From the NCBI GenBank assembly GCA_002842935.1, contig PHEM01000234.1:1-5289 (forward strand): DNA of 5,289 bases, given 5' to 3'. The stretch is from Alphaproteobacteria bacterium HGW-Alphaproteobacteria-13. GTDB taxonomy: Bacteria > Pseudomonadota > Alphaproteobacteria > Sphingomonadales > Sphingomonadaceae. Of the stretch, positions 1 through 5,173 are shown in pieces. The notes under the pieces were generated by a model. That model saw nothing but the letters and a program-made list of their open reading frames with translations. It was not told the DNA's origin and made no database searches. Numbering within the stretch: the first letter of the stretch is position 1; each line of letters begins with the position of its first letter. Both the position numbers and the translations under genes were made by a program.

Positions 1-20
1 TTCGCTCGACACGAACGGGA
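1..20. repeat. Edge fragment of a sphingomonad-type palindromic repeat
   Basis: The first 20 bases, just downstream of greB, look like the cut end of a dispersed intergenic repeat. Bases 1-11 (TTCGCTCGACA) match 3760-3770 (TTCGCTTGACA) inside the dapA-smpB repeat at 10 of 11 positions. The reverse complement contains CGAGCGAA, which is also the core of the left arm at 3691-3716. From general knowledge, motifs of the form TCGACTTCGCTCGACACGAAC are abundant between genes in Sphingomonas and Sphingopyxis genomes. The other arm would lie outside the window, so this cannot be confirmed here. It may sit in the 3' flank of the greB transcript. Confidence 0.45.
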
Positions 21-39
21 TTGAGATGACACAAGACCA

Positions 40-522
40 TCACCCCGGATAGCCTATCGCCATCACTTCCCACTCCTTCGGCCCGGCCGGAAGCTGCACG
101 GTGCGAAGATCCCCCACCGCCGCGCCGCGCAGTGCGCGGGCGAGGGGGCTGTTCCAGCCGATGCGGCCCGCGCCTGCGTCGGCCTCGTCGTCGCCGACCA
201 GCGTTACGGTGCGGCGTGCGTCGTCCTCGTCGGCGAGTTCGACGGTGGCGCCGAACCAGATGCGGTTCCGGTCGGGCTGCGCCGCCGGATCGACGACGCG
301 CGCCGCCTTCATCCGCCGCGCGAGGAAGGCCAGCCGCCGGTCGATTTCGCGCAGCCGCTTGCGGCCATAGATATAGTCGCCATTTTCGCTGCGGTCGCCG
401 TTTCCGGCGGCCCAGCTGATCACCTCGACCAGCTTCGGCCGCTCGCCGCCCAGCAGCGCGTCATATTCGGTGCGCAGCGCCGCGAAGCCCGCCGGGCTGA
501 TGATGTTGGTCTTGTCGGCCAT
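40..522 (-). CDS. greB: Transcription elongation factor GreB
   Basis: A 160-residue protein, full length for the Gre family (about 158). Gre factors enter the RNA polymerase secondary channel and stimulate cleavage of the 3' RNA end in backtracked complexes, so that stalled transcription resumes. Residues 1-75 form the antiparallel coiled coil. Its tip carries GDRSENGDY (42-50), in which D43 and E46 correspond to the two acidic residues that help position the catalytic metal. IYGRKRLREIDRR (51-63) is the basic stretch typical of GreB rather than GreA. The FKBP-like C-terminal domain (about 82-158) shows the family signature IGWNSPLARALRG (121-133) followed by VGD. The ATG at 520-522 has a short GAGG (527-530, minus strand) four bases upstream. 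It lies 115 bp downstream of slt on the same strand, with a long inverted repeat between them, so co-transcription is possible but uncertain. I saw no damage to the gene. Confidence 0.95.
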   Translation of the reverse strand: MADKTNIISPAGFAALRTEYDALLGGERPKLVEVISWAAGNGDRSENGDYIYGRKRLREIDRRLAFLARRMKAARVVDPAAQPDRNRIWFGATVELADEDDARRTVTLVGDDEADAGAGRIGWNSPLARALRGAAVGDLRTVQLPAGPKEWEVMAIGYPG

Positions 523-543
523 CCCGCCTCAAATCCTGCCAAT

Positions 544-621
544 CGTCATCCCGGCGAAGGCCGGGATCTCGCCGGTGCAATCGAACGCGAGGGCGAGATC
601 CCGGCCTTCGCCGGGATGACG
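544..621. repeat. Perfect 30-bp inverted repeat between slt and greB
   Basis: The arms 544-573 and 592-621 are exact reverse complements of 30 bases, separated by an 18-base loop (574-591). Each arm is also a small palindrome: 548-567 is ATCCCGGC, loop GAAG, GCCGGGAT (8-bp stem), and 598-617 is its mirror. The element can therefore fold as one long helix or as two short hairpins. The core GTCATCCCGGCGAAGGCCGG is, from general knowledge, a very common dispersed intergenic repeat in sphingomonads and related alphaproteobacteria. The repeat begins 16 bases past the slt stop and ends 21 bases before the greB start. No T-run follows the helix in the direction of slt transcription, so it is not a canonical intrinsic terminator. 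It could still act in 3'-end formation, RNA stabilisation or attenuation. Confidence 0.9.
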
Positions 622-637
622 CGTGCGAATGGAGTTC

Positions 638-2680
638 TTACCCCGGCGTGCGCTTGCCGAGATAAAAGCTCAGCGGCGCATCGGGCAGCTTGCCGCCGCC
701 GTCGCGCAGCGTGTCATAGACGACGGCATTCTCCAGCACGCGCTGGACATAGTTGCGCGTCTCGAAAATCGGGATCGCCTCGATCCAGTCGAGTATCTCG
801 ATCCCGCCGCCGCGCGGGTCGCCATTGGCGCGCAGCCACTTGTTCACATTGCCCGGCCCGGCGTTATAGGCCGCGACTGCCAGCGGATAGCTGCCGCCGA
901 AATAGCGCAGCATCTGCTGGAAATAGGTCGAACCCAGCGTCATGTTGTAATTGGTGTCGGTGGTCAGCGATCCGGCGTCATAGCCGAGTCCCAGCTTGCC
1001 CGCGACTTCGCGCGCCGTGCCGGGCATCAGCTGCATCATCCCGCGCGCGCCCGCGTGGCTGACGGCGGCGCGGTCGAACTGGCTTTCCTGCCGCGTGATC
1101 GCGTGGATGAAGGTCCAGTTGCTTTCATGGCCCACGGGCACGCGCACGGTCGGAAAGCCGGACACTTCGACCGCGTCGAGGCTGTTCGCCTGCGCGCTGC
1201 GACCGATCATCACGCCCAGGTCCGGGCGGCCGATCGCCTGCGCAAGCTGGCCCGCGAGCACATGATCGGCAGGCGATGTCGCCTTTTGCGAAAGCGCGCG
1301 CAGGAACAGCGTCTGTTCGCGCCACGCCCCGATCTCCCCCAGTGCGCGCGCGGCGCGGACGAGGCGGTCGTCGGCGAACGCCTGCTTTTCGGACGCGCTG
1401 ACTTGAATTGTCGGTACGGGGGCGGGCTTCGGCTGCGGCTTGTTCAGCCGTTCGAGCGCGAGCTGGCCATAGAATTGGTCGTAATGCTGCGCGGCGTCGG
1501 CGAAATGCGCCTCCGCCGACGCGCGCTCGCCCGCCGCCAGCGCGGCGCGCCCCGCCCAGTAAAAGCCCTTGGTCCGCGTCTGCGCCGAGCGCGCGGCCTC
1601 ACCATAGGCGCGGTAGAGCCGCGCCGCTTCGGCCGGGCGGCCCAGGCTCTTGAACGCAAGCTGCCCCGCCAGCCAGGCGAGCGACGTATAATCGTCGCGC
1701 ACGCTGAGCGGGGTTTCGCGGACCACCGTGCCCGGCGGCAAGGCGTCGTCGAGCTGGCGCGCGATATTATAGGCCGTCAGCTTGTCGCCCGCCGCATCGG
1801 CCTGACGCGCGTTGGTGAGCAAGGTCTTCAGCCATTCCGACGCATCGGTCGGCGCGCTGGCCAGGACGCGCGGCGCGGCGAGCAGCGCGCGCGCTTCGCC
1901 GACGCGGCCCGCCTTGCGCAGCCATGTCGCCTTGTCGGTGATATAGCCGGGATCGGTGCGCACCAGACCCGGATTGGTGCTTTCCACTGCCGCCGCCTGC
2001 ATCGCCGCATCGACGGCGCCGCTCCGCATCGCGAGGCGCGCCGAAAAGACCGCGCGCTTTTCGGGCGACGTGAGCATCAGCTGGCGGCTTGCCGCCGCCG
2101 TCGCGTTCGACCACAGCAGCCGGTCCATCCGCGCGTCATGGTCAGCCAGGCTGATCGCGCCGGGGAAGAGAGTGAGGACGCGATTCGTCTCCGCCTCGTC
2201 CAGCGTGCCGCCGGTCCAGGCGCGGCGGACGGCGGCGTAGGCGTCATCGCGCCGTCCGCTGGCGTTGAGCGCGAGCGCGAGGCGAAGCTGGCCGCTCGCG
2301 GTGCGCGGCGGATAGGCCTGGAAATAGGCGAGCGTGCGCGCGGGATCATAGCTGTCGATCGCGATCGCCTTTTCGGCGCGCACCCGCATCTTGTCGGCGT
2401 CGGGCCAGCCGGGGTTGGCGATCAGGAAACGCGAAAGCTGGTCGAACGAAGCCGACTGGTTCTGCGTCAGGCGGCGCCACTCCATCACCGCGTCGCCGAC
2501 CGGATTGGTCGCGGGCGGTGGGCCGGACGTGGCGGCAAGGCCCATCTGGGCGCGATACCAGGCCATTTGCTCGGGCGTCAGCTCTCCCGCCGACGCGGCG
2601 GAAGGCACCAGCAGCGCGGCGGCGAGGGCCAGGCGAGAGAGGGAGCGGGACAGGGAAGACAGCGAAATCATGGCGGCCAT
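638..2680 (-). CDS. slt: Soluble lytic murein transglycosylase (Slt70-like)
   Basis: A 680-residue periplasmic enzyme that cleaves the MurNAc-GlcNAc bond of peptidoglycan and leaves 1,6-anhydro-MurNAc, for wall turnover and recycling. Numbering is from the start chosen here. Residues 1-31 are a signal peptide: a basic N-region, the hydrophobic run LALAAALLVP, and probable cleavage after SAASA. Residues from about 35 to 500 form the Ala-rich alpha-helical superhelix of Slt70-type proteins. The C-terminal GH23 SLT domain has RQESQF with the catalytic Glu at 532, GMMQLMPGTA (547-556), AAYNAGPGNVNKW (603-615) and ETRNYVQRV (640-648), all standard family motifs. The start at 2680 gives a clean signal peptide and has AAGGAG upstream. 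An ATG at 2722 would add 14 residues (MDAYSARCKEFATN) that break up the signal-peptide N-region and has no Shine-Dalgarno. An ATG at 2671 is a third option. The gene diverges from dapA. Two subtypes are hard to separate by eye, but the enzyme class is certain. Confidence 0.95.
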   Translation of the reverse strand: MAAMISLSSLSRSLSRLALAAALLVPSAASAGELTPEQMAWYRAQMGLAATSGPPPATNPVGDAVMEWRRLTQNQSASFDQLSRFLIANPGWPDADKMRVRAEKAIAIDSYDPARTLAYFQAYPPRTASGQLRLALALNASGRRDDAYAAVRRAWTGGTLDEAETNRVLTLFPGAISLADHDARMDRLLWSNATAAASRQLMLTSPEKRAVFSARLAMRSGAVDAAMQAAAVESTNPGLVRTDPGYITDKATWLRKAGRVGEARALLAAPRVLASAPTDASEWLKTLLTNARQADAAGDKLTAYNIARQLDDALPPGTVVRETPLSVRDDYTSLAWLAGQLAFKSLGRPAEAARLYRAYGEAARSAQTRTKGFYWAGRAALAAGERASAEAHFADAAQHYDQFYGQLALERLNKPQPKPAPVPTIQVSASEKQAFADDRLVRAARALGEIGAWREQTLFLRALSQKATSPADHVLAGQLAQAIGRPDLGVMIGRSAQANSLDAVEVSGFPTVRVPVGHESNWTFIHAITRQESQFDRAAVSHAGARGMMQLMPGTAREVAGKLGLGYDAGSLTTDTNYNMTLGSTYFQQMLRYFGGSYPLAVAAYNAGPGNVNKWLRANGDPRGGGIEILDWIEAIPIFETRNYVQRVLENAVVYDTLRDGGGKLPDAPLSFYLGKRTPG

Positions 2681-2692
2681 ATTAGTGGCAAA

Positions 2693-2698
2693 CTCCTT
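2693..2698 (-). promoter_or_regulatory. Ribosome binding site deciding the slt start
   Basis: AAGGAG on the minus strand lies 12 bases before the ATG at 2678-2680 and 21 bases before the ATG at 2669-2671. It is inside the reading frame if the upstream ATG at 2720-2722 is used, and that ATG has no purine-rich site in front of it. The spacing to 2680 is longer than ideal, but it is the best of the three choices and fits the signal peptide. Confidence 0.55.
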
Positions 2699-2742
2699 GC
2701 AGCGCGCTGAATAGGCGTCCATTAGGCGGCGCGCCGAACGTT

Positions 2743-2770
2743 CCTATCGGTTCCGGCGCGTTTTTGTAAA
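2743..2770 (-). promoter_or_regulatory. Possible slt promoter in the divergent slt-dapA region
   Basis: On the minus strand TTTACA (2765-2770, five of six bases of the -35 consensus) is followed after 16 bases by GATAGG (2743-2748, three of six for the -10). This would start slt transcription near 2736, about 55 bases before the chosen start. The -35 overlaps the dapA Shine-Dalgarno (AAAGGAG, 2768-2774). The remaining divergent region also holds the palindromes CGGCGCGCCG (2727-2736) and GAACGTTC (2736-2743). I found no convincing sigma-70 pair for dapA on the plus strand. This is a weak, by-eye call. Confidence 0.2.
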
Positions 2771-2780
2771 GGAGCAGGGC

Positions 2781-3656
2781 ATGTTTTCGGGTTCGATTCC
2801 CGCCTTGGTGACGCCATTTCGCGATGGGGCGTTCGACGCCAAAAGCTTCGCGCGGCTCGTCGACTGGCAGGTCGAATCGGGCACGAGCGCGCTGGTTCCC
2901 TGCGGCACCACGGGCGAAAGCGCGACGCTGAGCTTCGACGAGCATTATCAGGTCATCGACGCCTGCATCGGGGCGGCGGCGGGCCGCGTTCCCGTGATCG
3001 CCGGCTGCGGATCGAACGACACGGCGACGGCGATCCGCCACATGCGCCACGCGGCGGCGGCGGGCGCCGACGCGGCGCTGGTCGTCGCGCCCTATTACAA
3101 CCGGCCCAGCCAGGACGGCATCGTCGCGCATTTCCAGGCGCTGGCCGACGCGAGCGACTTGCCGATCGTCGTCTATAATGTGCCGGGGCGCACGGTGACC
3201 GACATCAGCGCCGAGACGATGTGCAGGCTCGCCGAGATTTCCAGCATCGTCGCGATCAAGGACGCGAGCGGCGACCTTGCCCGCGTGACGGCGCACCGGC
3301 TGGGGGCGGGGGCGGATTTCTGCCAATTGAGCGGCAATGATGATCTGTGGCTGCCGCACGCGGTGATGGGCGGCGTCGGCTGTATCTCCGTCACCGCCAA
3401 TGTCGCGCCGCGCCTGTGCGCCGATTTCGCCGCCGCCTGCGCGGGCGGGGACTGGACGGGCGCGCTGGCGCTGCACGACCGGTTGTTCGACCTGCACAAG
3501 GCGATGTTCACCGATGCCTCTCCGGCGCCCGCAAAATATGCCCTGTCGCGCGTCCACGACTGGTTTTCGCCCGAAATGCGCCTACCTATCATCCCCGCGT
3601 CCGACGCATCGCGGCGCGCCGTCGATGCCGCGCTGGTCGCGGCGGGTGTTGCATAA
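2781..3656 (+). CDS. dapA: 4-hydroxy-tetrahydrodipicolinate synthase
   Basis: A 291-residue cytoplasmic TIM-barrel aldolase, the usual length for DapA. It condenses pyruvate with aspartate semialdehyde, the committed step towards meso-diaminopimelate for peptidoglycan and towards lysine. The start (MFSGSIPALVTPF) is typical. GTTGES (42-47) supplies the two active-site threonines (T43, T44). Y106 lies in APYYNRP and Y132 in YNVPGRT (132-138), with R137 as the carboxylate-binding arginine. IKDASGD (159-165) holds the Schiff-base lysine K160, and LSGND (183-187) follows. All catalytic residues of the E. coli enzyme are present with an offset of one. The ATG follows AAAGGAG (2768-2774) with a six-base gap, an excellent site. 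It is divergent from slt. smpB follows after a 176-bp spacer that carries a large inverted repeat. Related family members (N-acetylneuraminate lyase, KDG aldolase) are less likely because the DapA threonine pair and R137 are intact. Confidence 0.96.
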   Translation: MFSGSIPALVTPFRDGAFDAKSFARLVDWQVESGTSALVPCGTTGESATLSFDEHYQVIDACIGAAAGRVPVIAGCGSNDTATAIRHMRHAAAAGADAALVVAPYYNRPSQDGIVAHFQALADASDLPIVVYNVPGRTVTDISAETMCRLAEISSIVAIKDASGDLARVTAHRLGAGADFCQLSGNDDLWLPHAVMGGVGCISVTANVAPRLCADFAAACAGGDWTGALALHDRLFDLHKAMFTDASPAPAKYALSRVHDWFSPEMRLPIIPASDASRRAVDAALVAAGVA

Positions 3657-3690
3657 GTTGAAGGTTCGATGATCGGACGTCCCAATCTTC

Positions 3691-3799
3691 CCGTATCCCC
3701 GAGCGAAGACGAGGGGCTTGTTCGAGCGGAGCGAGAACCTCGGGCGTCGCTGTCTCGACTTCGCTTGACATGGCCCCTCGACTTCGCTCGGGGATACGG
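3691..3799. repeat. Composite inverted repeat between dapA and smpB
   Basis: The outer arms 3691-3716 and 3774-3799 are 26 bases each and pair with a single mismatch (GAAGACG against GAAGTCG). The centre (3717-3773) carries a second, imperfect inverted pair of the same family, roughly 3719-3739 (GTTCGAGCGGAGCGAGAAC) with 3752-3770. The 12-mer CTCGACTTCGCT occurs twice in direct orientation, at 3754-3765 and 3777-3788. It looks like one repeat nested in another, or a two-unit array. The CGAGCGAAGTCGAG core is, from general knowledge, a frequent intergenic motif in Sphingomonas and Sphingopyxis. It begins 34 bases after the dapA stop and ends 33 bases before the smpB start. There is no T-run for intrinsic termination in either direction. 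The right arm reads as APRLRSGI in the smpB frame, which produces a false upstream extension of smpB. Confidence 0.85.
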
Positions 3800-3832
3800 A
3801 TCAAACGATATGAGTTTTCAGGTTTCGCAATA

Positions 3833-4318
3833 ATGTCCCGTCCCCAGTCCGCAGCCGAGTTCGACAAGAAGAAGGTCGTCGCCGAAAACCGGCGCGCGCG
3901 CTTCGACTATGCCATCGAACAGGTGTTCGAGGCGGGGATCGCGCTGCAAGGGACCGAAGTGAAGTCGCTGCGCTTCGGCGAAGGGACGATCGCGGAAAGC
4001 TATGCCGAGGTGGCGGGCGGCGAAGTGTGGCTGATCAACGCCAACATCCCGGAATTCAGCCACGGCAACCGCTTCAACCACGAACCGCGCCGCCCGCGCA
4101 AATTGCTGCTGAAAGGGCGCGAGATCAACAAGCTGCACGCGGGTGTGATGCGGCAGGGCATGACGATCGTCCCGCTGTCGGTCTATTTCAACAGCCGGGG
4201 CCGGGCGAAGGTCGAACTGGCGCTCGCCAAGGGCAAGAAGGCGCACGACAAGCGCGAGTCGATCAAGGAGCGCGACTGGAAGCGCGACAAGGCGCGCCTG
4301 ATGAAGGAGCGCGGATGA
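3833..4318 (+). CDS. smpB: SsrA-binding protein SmpB
   Basis: A 161-residue cytoplasmic protein that binds the tRNA-like domain of tmRNA (SsrA) and brings it to ribosomes stalled on mRNAs lacking a stop codon. The family landmarks are in order: ENRRARFDYAI (18-28), GIALQGTEVKSLR (35-47), AESYAEV (54-60), HEPRRPRKLLL (83-93), VPLSVYFNSRGRAKVELALA (113-132), and the tail KGKKAHDKRE with KERDWKRD (133-152), which becomes helical in the empty mRNA channel. An ATG at 3770 is also in frame, but its extra 21 residues (starting MAPRLRSGI) are the translation of the repeat arm and resemble no SmpB. The ATG at 3833 gives the family's usual start and length. Its Shine-Dalgarno is weak (AGG at 3820-3822, ten bases away). 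The stop overlaps the next gene's start as ATGA. The tmRNA gene itself is not in the window. Confidence 0.96.
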   Translation: MSRPQSAAEFDKKKVVAENRRARFDYAIEQVFEAGIALQGTEVKSLRFGEGTIAESYAEVAGGEVWLINANIPEFSHGNRFNHEPRRPRKLLLKGREINKLHAGVMRQGMTIVPLSVYFNSRGRAKVELALAKGKKAHDKRESIKERDWKRDKARLMKERG

Positions 4319-4950
4319 GCGGGAGGAAGCCCAAAGGCTCCACGCGCGACAAGGCGGCGTTGATGAACTGGATTCGCCGCCACTCGCCGACGCGCGAGGA
4401 ATTGCTGGCGAACCGTTTCGTGCGGCCGTTCGCCCACCGCGTCGCGCACAGCCATTTGTGGCGCTTCACGCGCACGTCGGTGCCGCGCGGGACCGCGCTG
4501 GGGCTGTTCGTCGGTCTCTTCTTCCTGATCCCCGGCGTGCAGATCTTGGGCGTCGCCTTGCTCGCGCTGCCGTTTCGCGCCAATATCCCGATCGGCGCGG
4601 CGATGACCTTCCTGTCCAATCCGCTGACCACGCCCTTCATCCTCGCGGCGTCGGTGTGGGTCGGCAGCACGCTGTTCGGCCTGCATACCAATGTTTCGAA
4701 CCTTTATATCCTCTATGACGAGGGGGCTTCGCTGATCGAATGGTGGCACTGGTTCACGGCCAATGCCGGAACCGCGCTGCTGGGCGGGCTGGCCGGGCTG
4801 TTCGTCATATCCCTCGTTTCGGCGATCGTCGGCTATGTGCTGGCCATGCTGTTCTGGGACAATTGGATTCGCCTGCGCTGGCAGCGCAAGCTGCGCCGCG
4901 CGCGCGAGCAGCGGCTTCAGGATTCGGCCAGCGACCGGGCCGCCGGCTGA
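4315..4950 (+). CDS. DUF2062 family small membrane protein
   Basis: A 211-residue protein of the uncharacterised DUF2062 family. The N-terminus (1-57) is basic (MSGRKPKGSTRDK) and probably cytoplasmic. The DUF2062 core follows: RGTALGLFVGLFFLIPG (58-74), VQILGVALLALPFRANIPIGA (75-95) and FLSNPLTTPF (99-108), the NPLT motif being the most recognisable part. A second hydrophobic region lies at about 107-122 and a third, long one at 151-181 (GTALLGGLAG to LAMLFW). The C-terminus (183-211) is Arg-rich and probably cytoplasmic. A four-base overlap with smpB (ATGA, 4315-4318) and AAGGAG at 4304-4309, inside smpB, point to translational coupling. The molecular role is unknown. Location in the inner membrane is inferred from the hydrophobic segments. 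Longer in-frame starts as far upstream as 4027 are only smpB read in another frame. Confidence 0.88.
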   Translation: MSGRKPKGSTRDKAALMNWIRRHSPTREELLANRFVRPFAHRVAHSHLWRFTRTSVPRGTALGLFVGLFFLIPGVQILGVALLALPFRANIPIGAAMTFLSNPLTTPFILAASVWVGSTLFGLHTNVSNLYILYDEGASLIEWWHWFTANAGTALLGGLAGLFVISLVSAIVGYVLAMLFWDNWIRLRWQRKLRRAREQRLQDSASDRAAG

Positions 4951-4968
4951 ACCGGCCCGCGCCCGGTC
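4933..4968 (+). terminator. GC-rich hairpin at the end of the DUF2062 gene
   Basis: GACCGGGC (4933-4940) pairs with GCCCGGTC (4961-4968), and inside it GCCGG (4942-4946) pairs with CCGGC (4952-4956) around a five-base loop, with a one-by-four internal bulge. The hairpin overlaps the last codons and stop of the DUF2062 gene. It is followed by CCCCC and TTCG rather than a T-run. It may be a weak or Rho-assisted terminator of the smpB operon, or simply a GC-rich 3' end. Confidence 0.35.
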
Positions 4969-5010
4969 CCCCTTCGCCATCGATCCGGCGGACTTGGGTC
5001 TCGCCTAAGC

Positions 5011-5097
5011 TTGACCCTTGGTATAATGGCGATAGCGTGACGCCGGGCCGGACGCTTTGTCCGGTGCCGAAGGACCATGTCCGCATCGCGTGATGCG
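5011..5097 (+). promoter_or_regulatory. Promoter-like boxes and small hairpins before the last gene
   Basis: The 4951-5173 spacer holds no convincing gene. TTGACC (5011-5016) is followed after 16 bases by TAGCGT (5033-5038), a weak sigma-70 pair. A perfect TATAAT (5022-5027) has no good -35 at normal distance. Three hairpins come next: CCGGAC/GTCCGG with a five-base loop (5048-5064), GGAC/GTCC around CAT (5072-5082) and CGCATC/GATGCG with loop GCGT (5082-5097). This could be the promoter and structured 5' leader of the gene that begins near 5174, or a small RNA. I recognise no known riboswitch or RNA family. Confidence 0.3.
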
Positions 5098-5130
5098 CCA
5101 AACCGGGATGTATCGATTGACCGCGCAAAG

Positions 5131-5169
5131 CCTGCCTGCCGCTGATGGAGATTTCGGCAGGGAGGCAGG
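5131..5169 (+). promoter_or_regulatory. Hairpin containing the probable ribosome binding site of the last gene
   Basis: CCTGCC (5131-5136) pairs with GGCAGG (5164-5169) and TGCCG (5137-5141) with CGGCA (5155-5159), leaving GGGA (5160-5163) as a one-sided bulge and a 13-base loop. The Shine-Dalgarno-like GGGAGG (5160-5165) is partly in the bulge and partly paired. It lies eight bases before an in-frame TTG (5174) and 23 bases before an ATG (5189). Whether the pairing controls translation is a guess. Confidence 0.3.
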
Positions 5170-5173
5170 TCCG

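Noticed and set aside
544..621. The 30-bp inverted repeat as a canonical intrinsic terminator of slt
   Set aside because: No T-run follows the helix on either strand, and the same core is common as a dispersed repeat, so I call it a repeat with unknown effect.
623..2710. A 695-codon open frame on the plus strand opposite the whole slt gene
   Set aside because: It is Arg-, Ala- and Gly-rich with no recognisable domain, and it mirrors a gene with near-total G/C third positions, which removes stops from an antisense frame. slt itself has clear catalytic motifs.
2725..2765. GGAAC and CGTT motifs on the minus strand as a general-stress (EcfG) promoter upstream of slt
   Set aside because: The GGAAC-to-CGTT spacing is about nine bases rather than the 15-17 expected, and the second GGAAC has no CGTT at the right distance.
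2682..3557. A 291-codon minus-strand open frame opposite dapA and running into the slt-dapA region
   Set aside because: It is low-complexity and Arg-rich with no ribosome binding site, and dapA on the other strand has all catalytic residues. It is a shadow frame.
3765..3800. A perfect TTGACA inside the repeat as an smpB promoter -35
   Set aside because: At 16-18 bases downstream there is only G/C-rich repeat sequence. The nearest -10-like bases (TACGGA, 3795-3800) are 24 bases away, too far for sigma-70.
4183..4980. A 265-codon minus-strand open frame opposite smpB and the DUF2062 gene
   Set aside because: Its composition (Arg, Gln, Gly, Ala) is typical of an antisense shadow, and the plus-strand genes are well supported.
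5077..5145. A 22-codon leader-peptide-like frame ending just before the last gene
   Set aside because: Third positions are not G/C-biased, the AAGGA is only two bases from the ATG, and the peptide has no run of one amino acid that would suggest attenuation.
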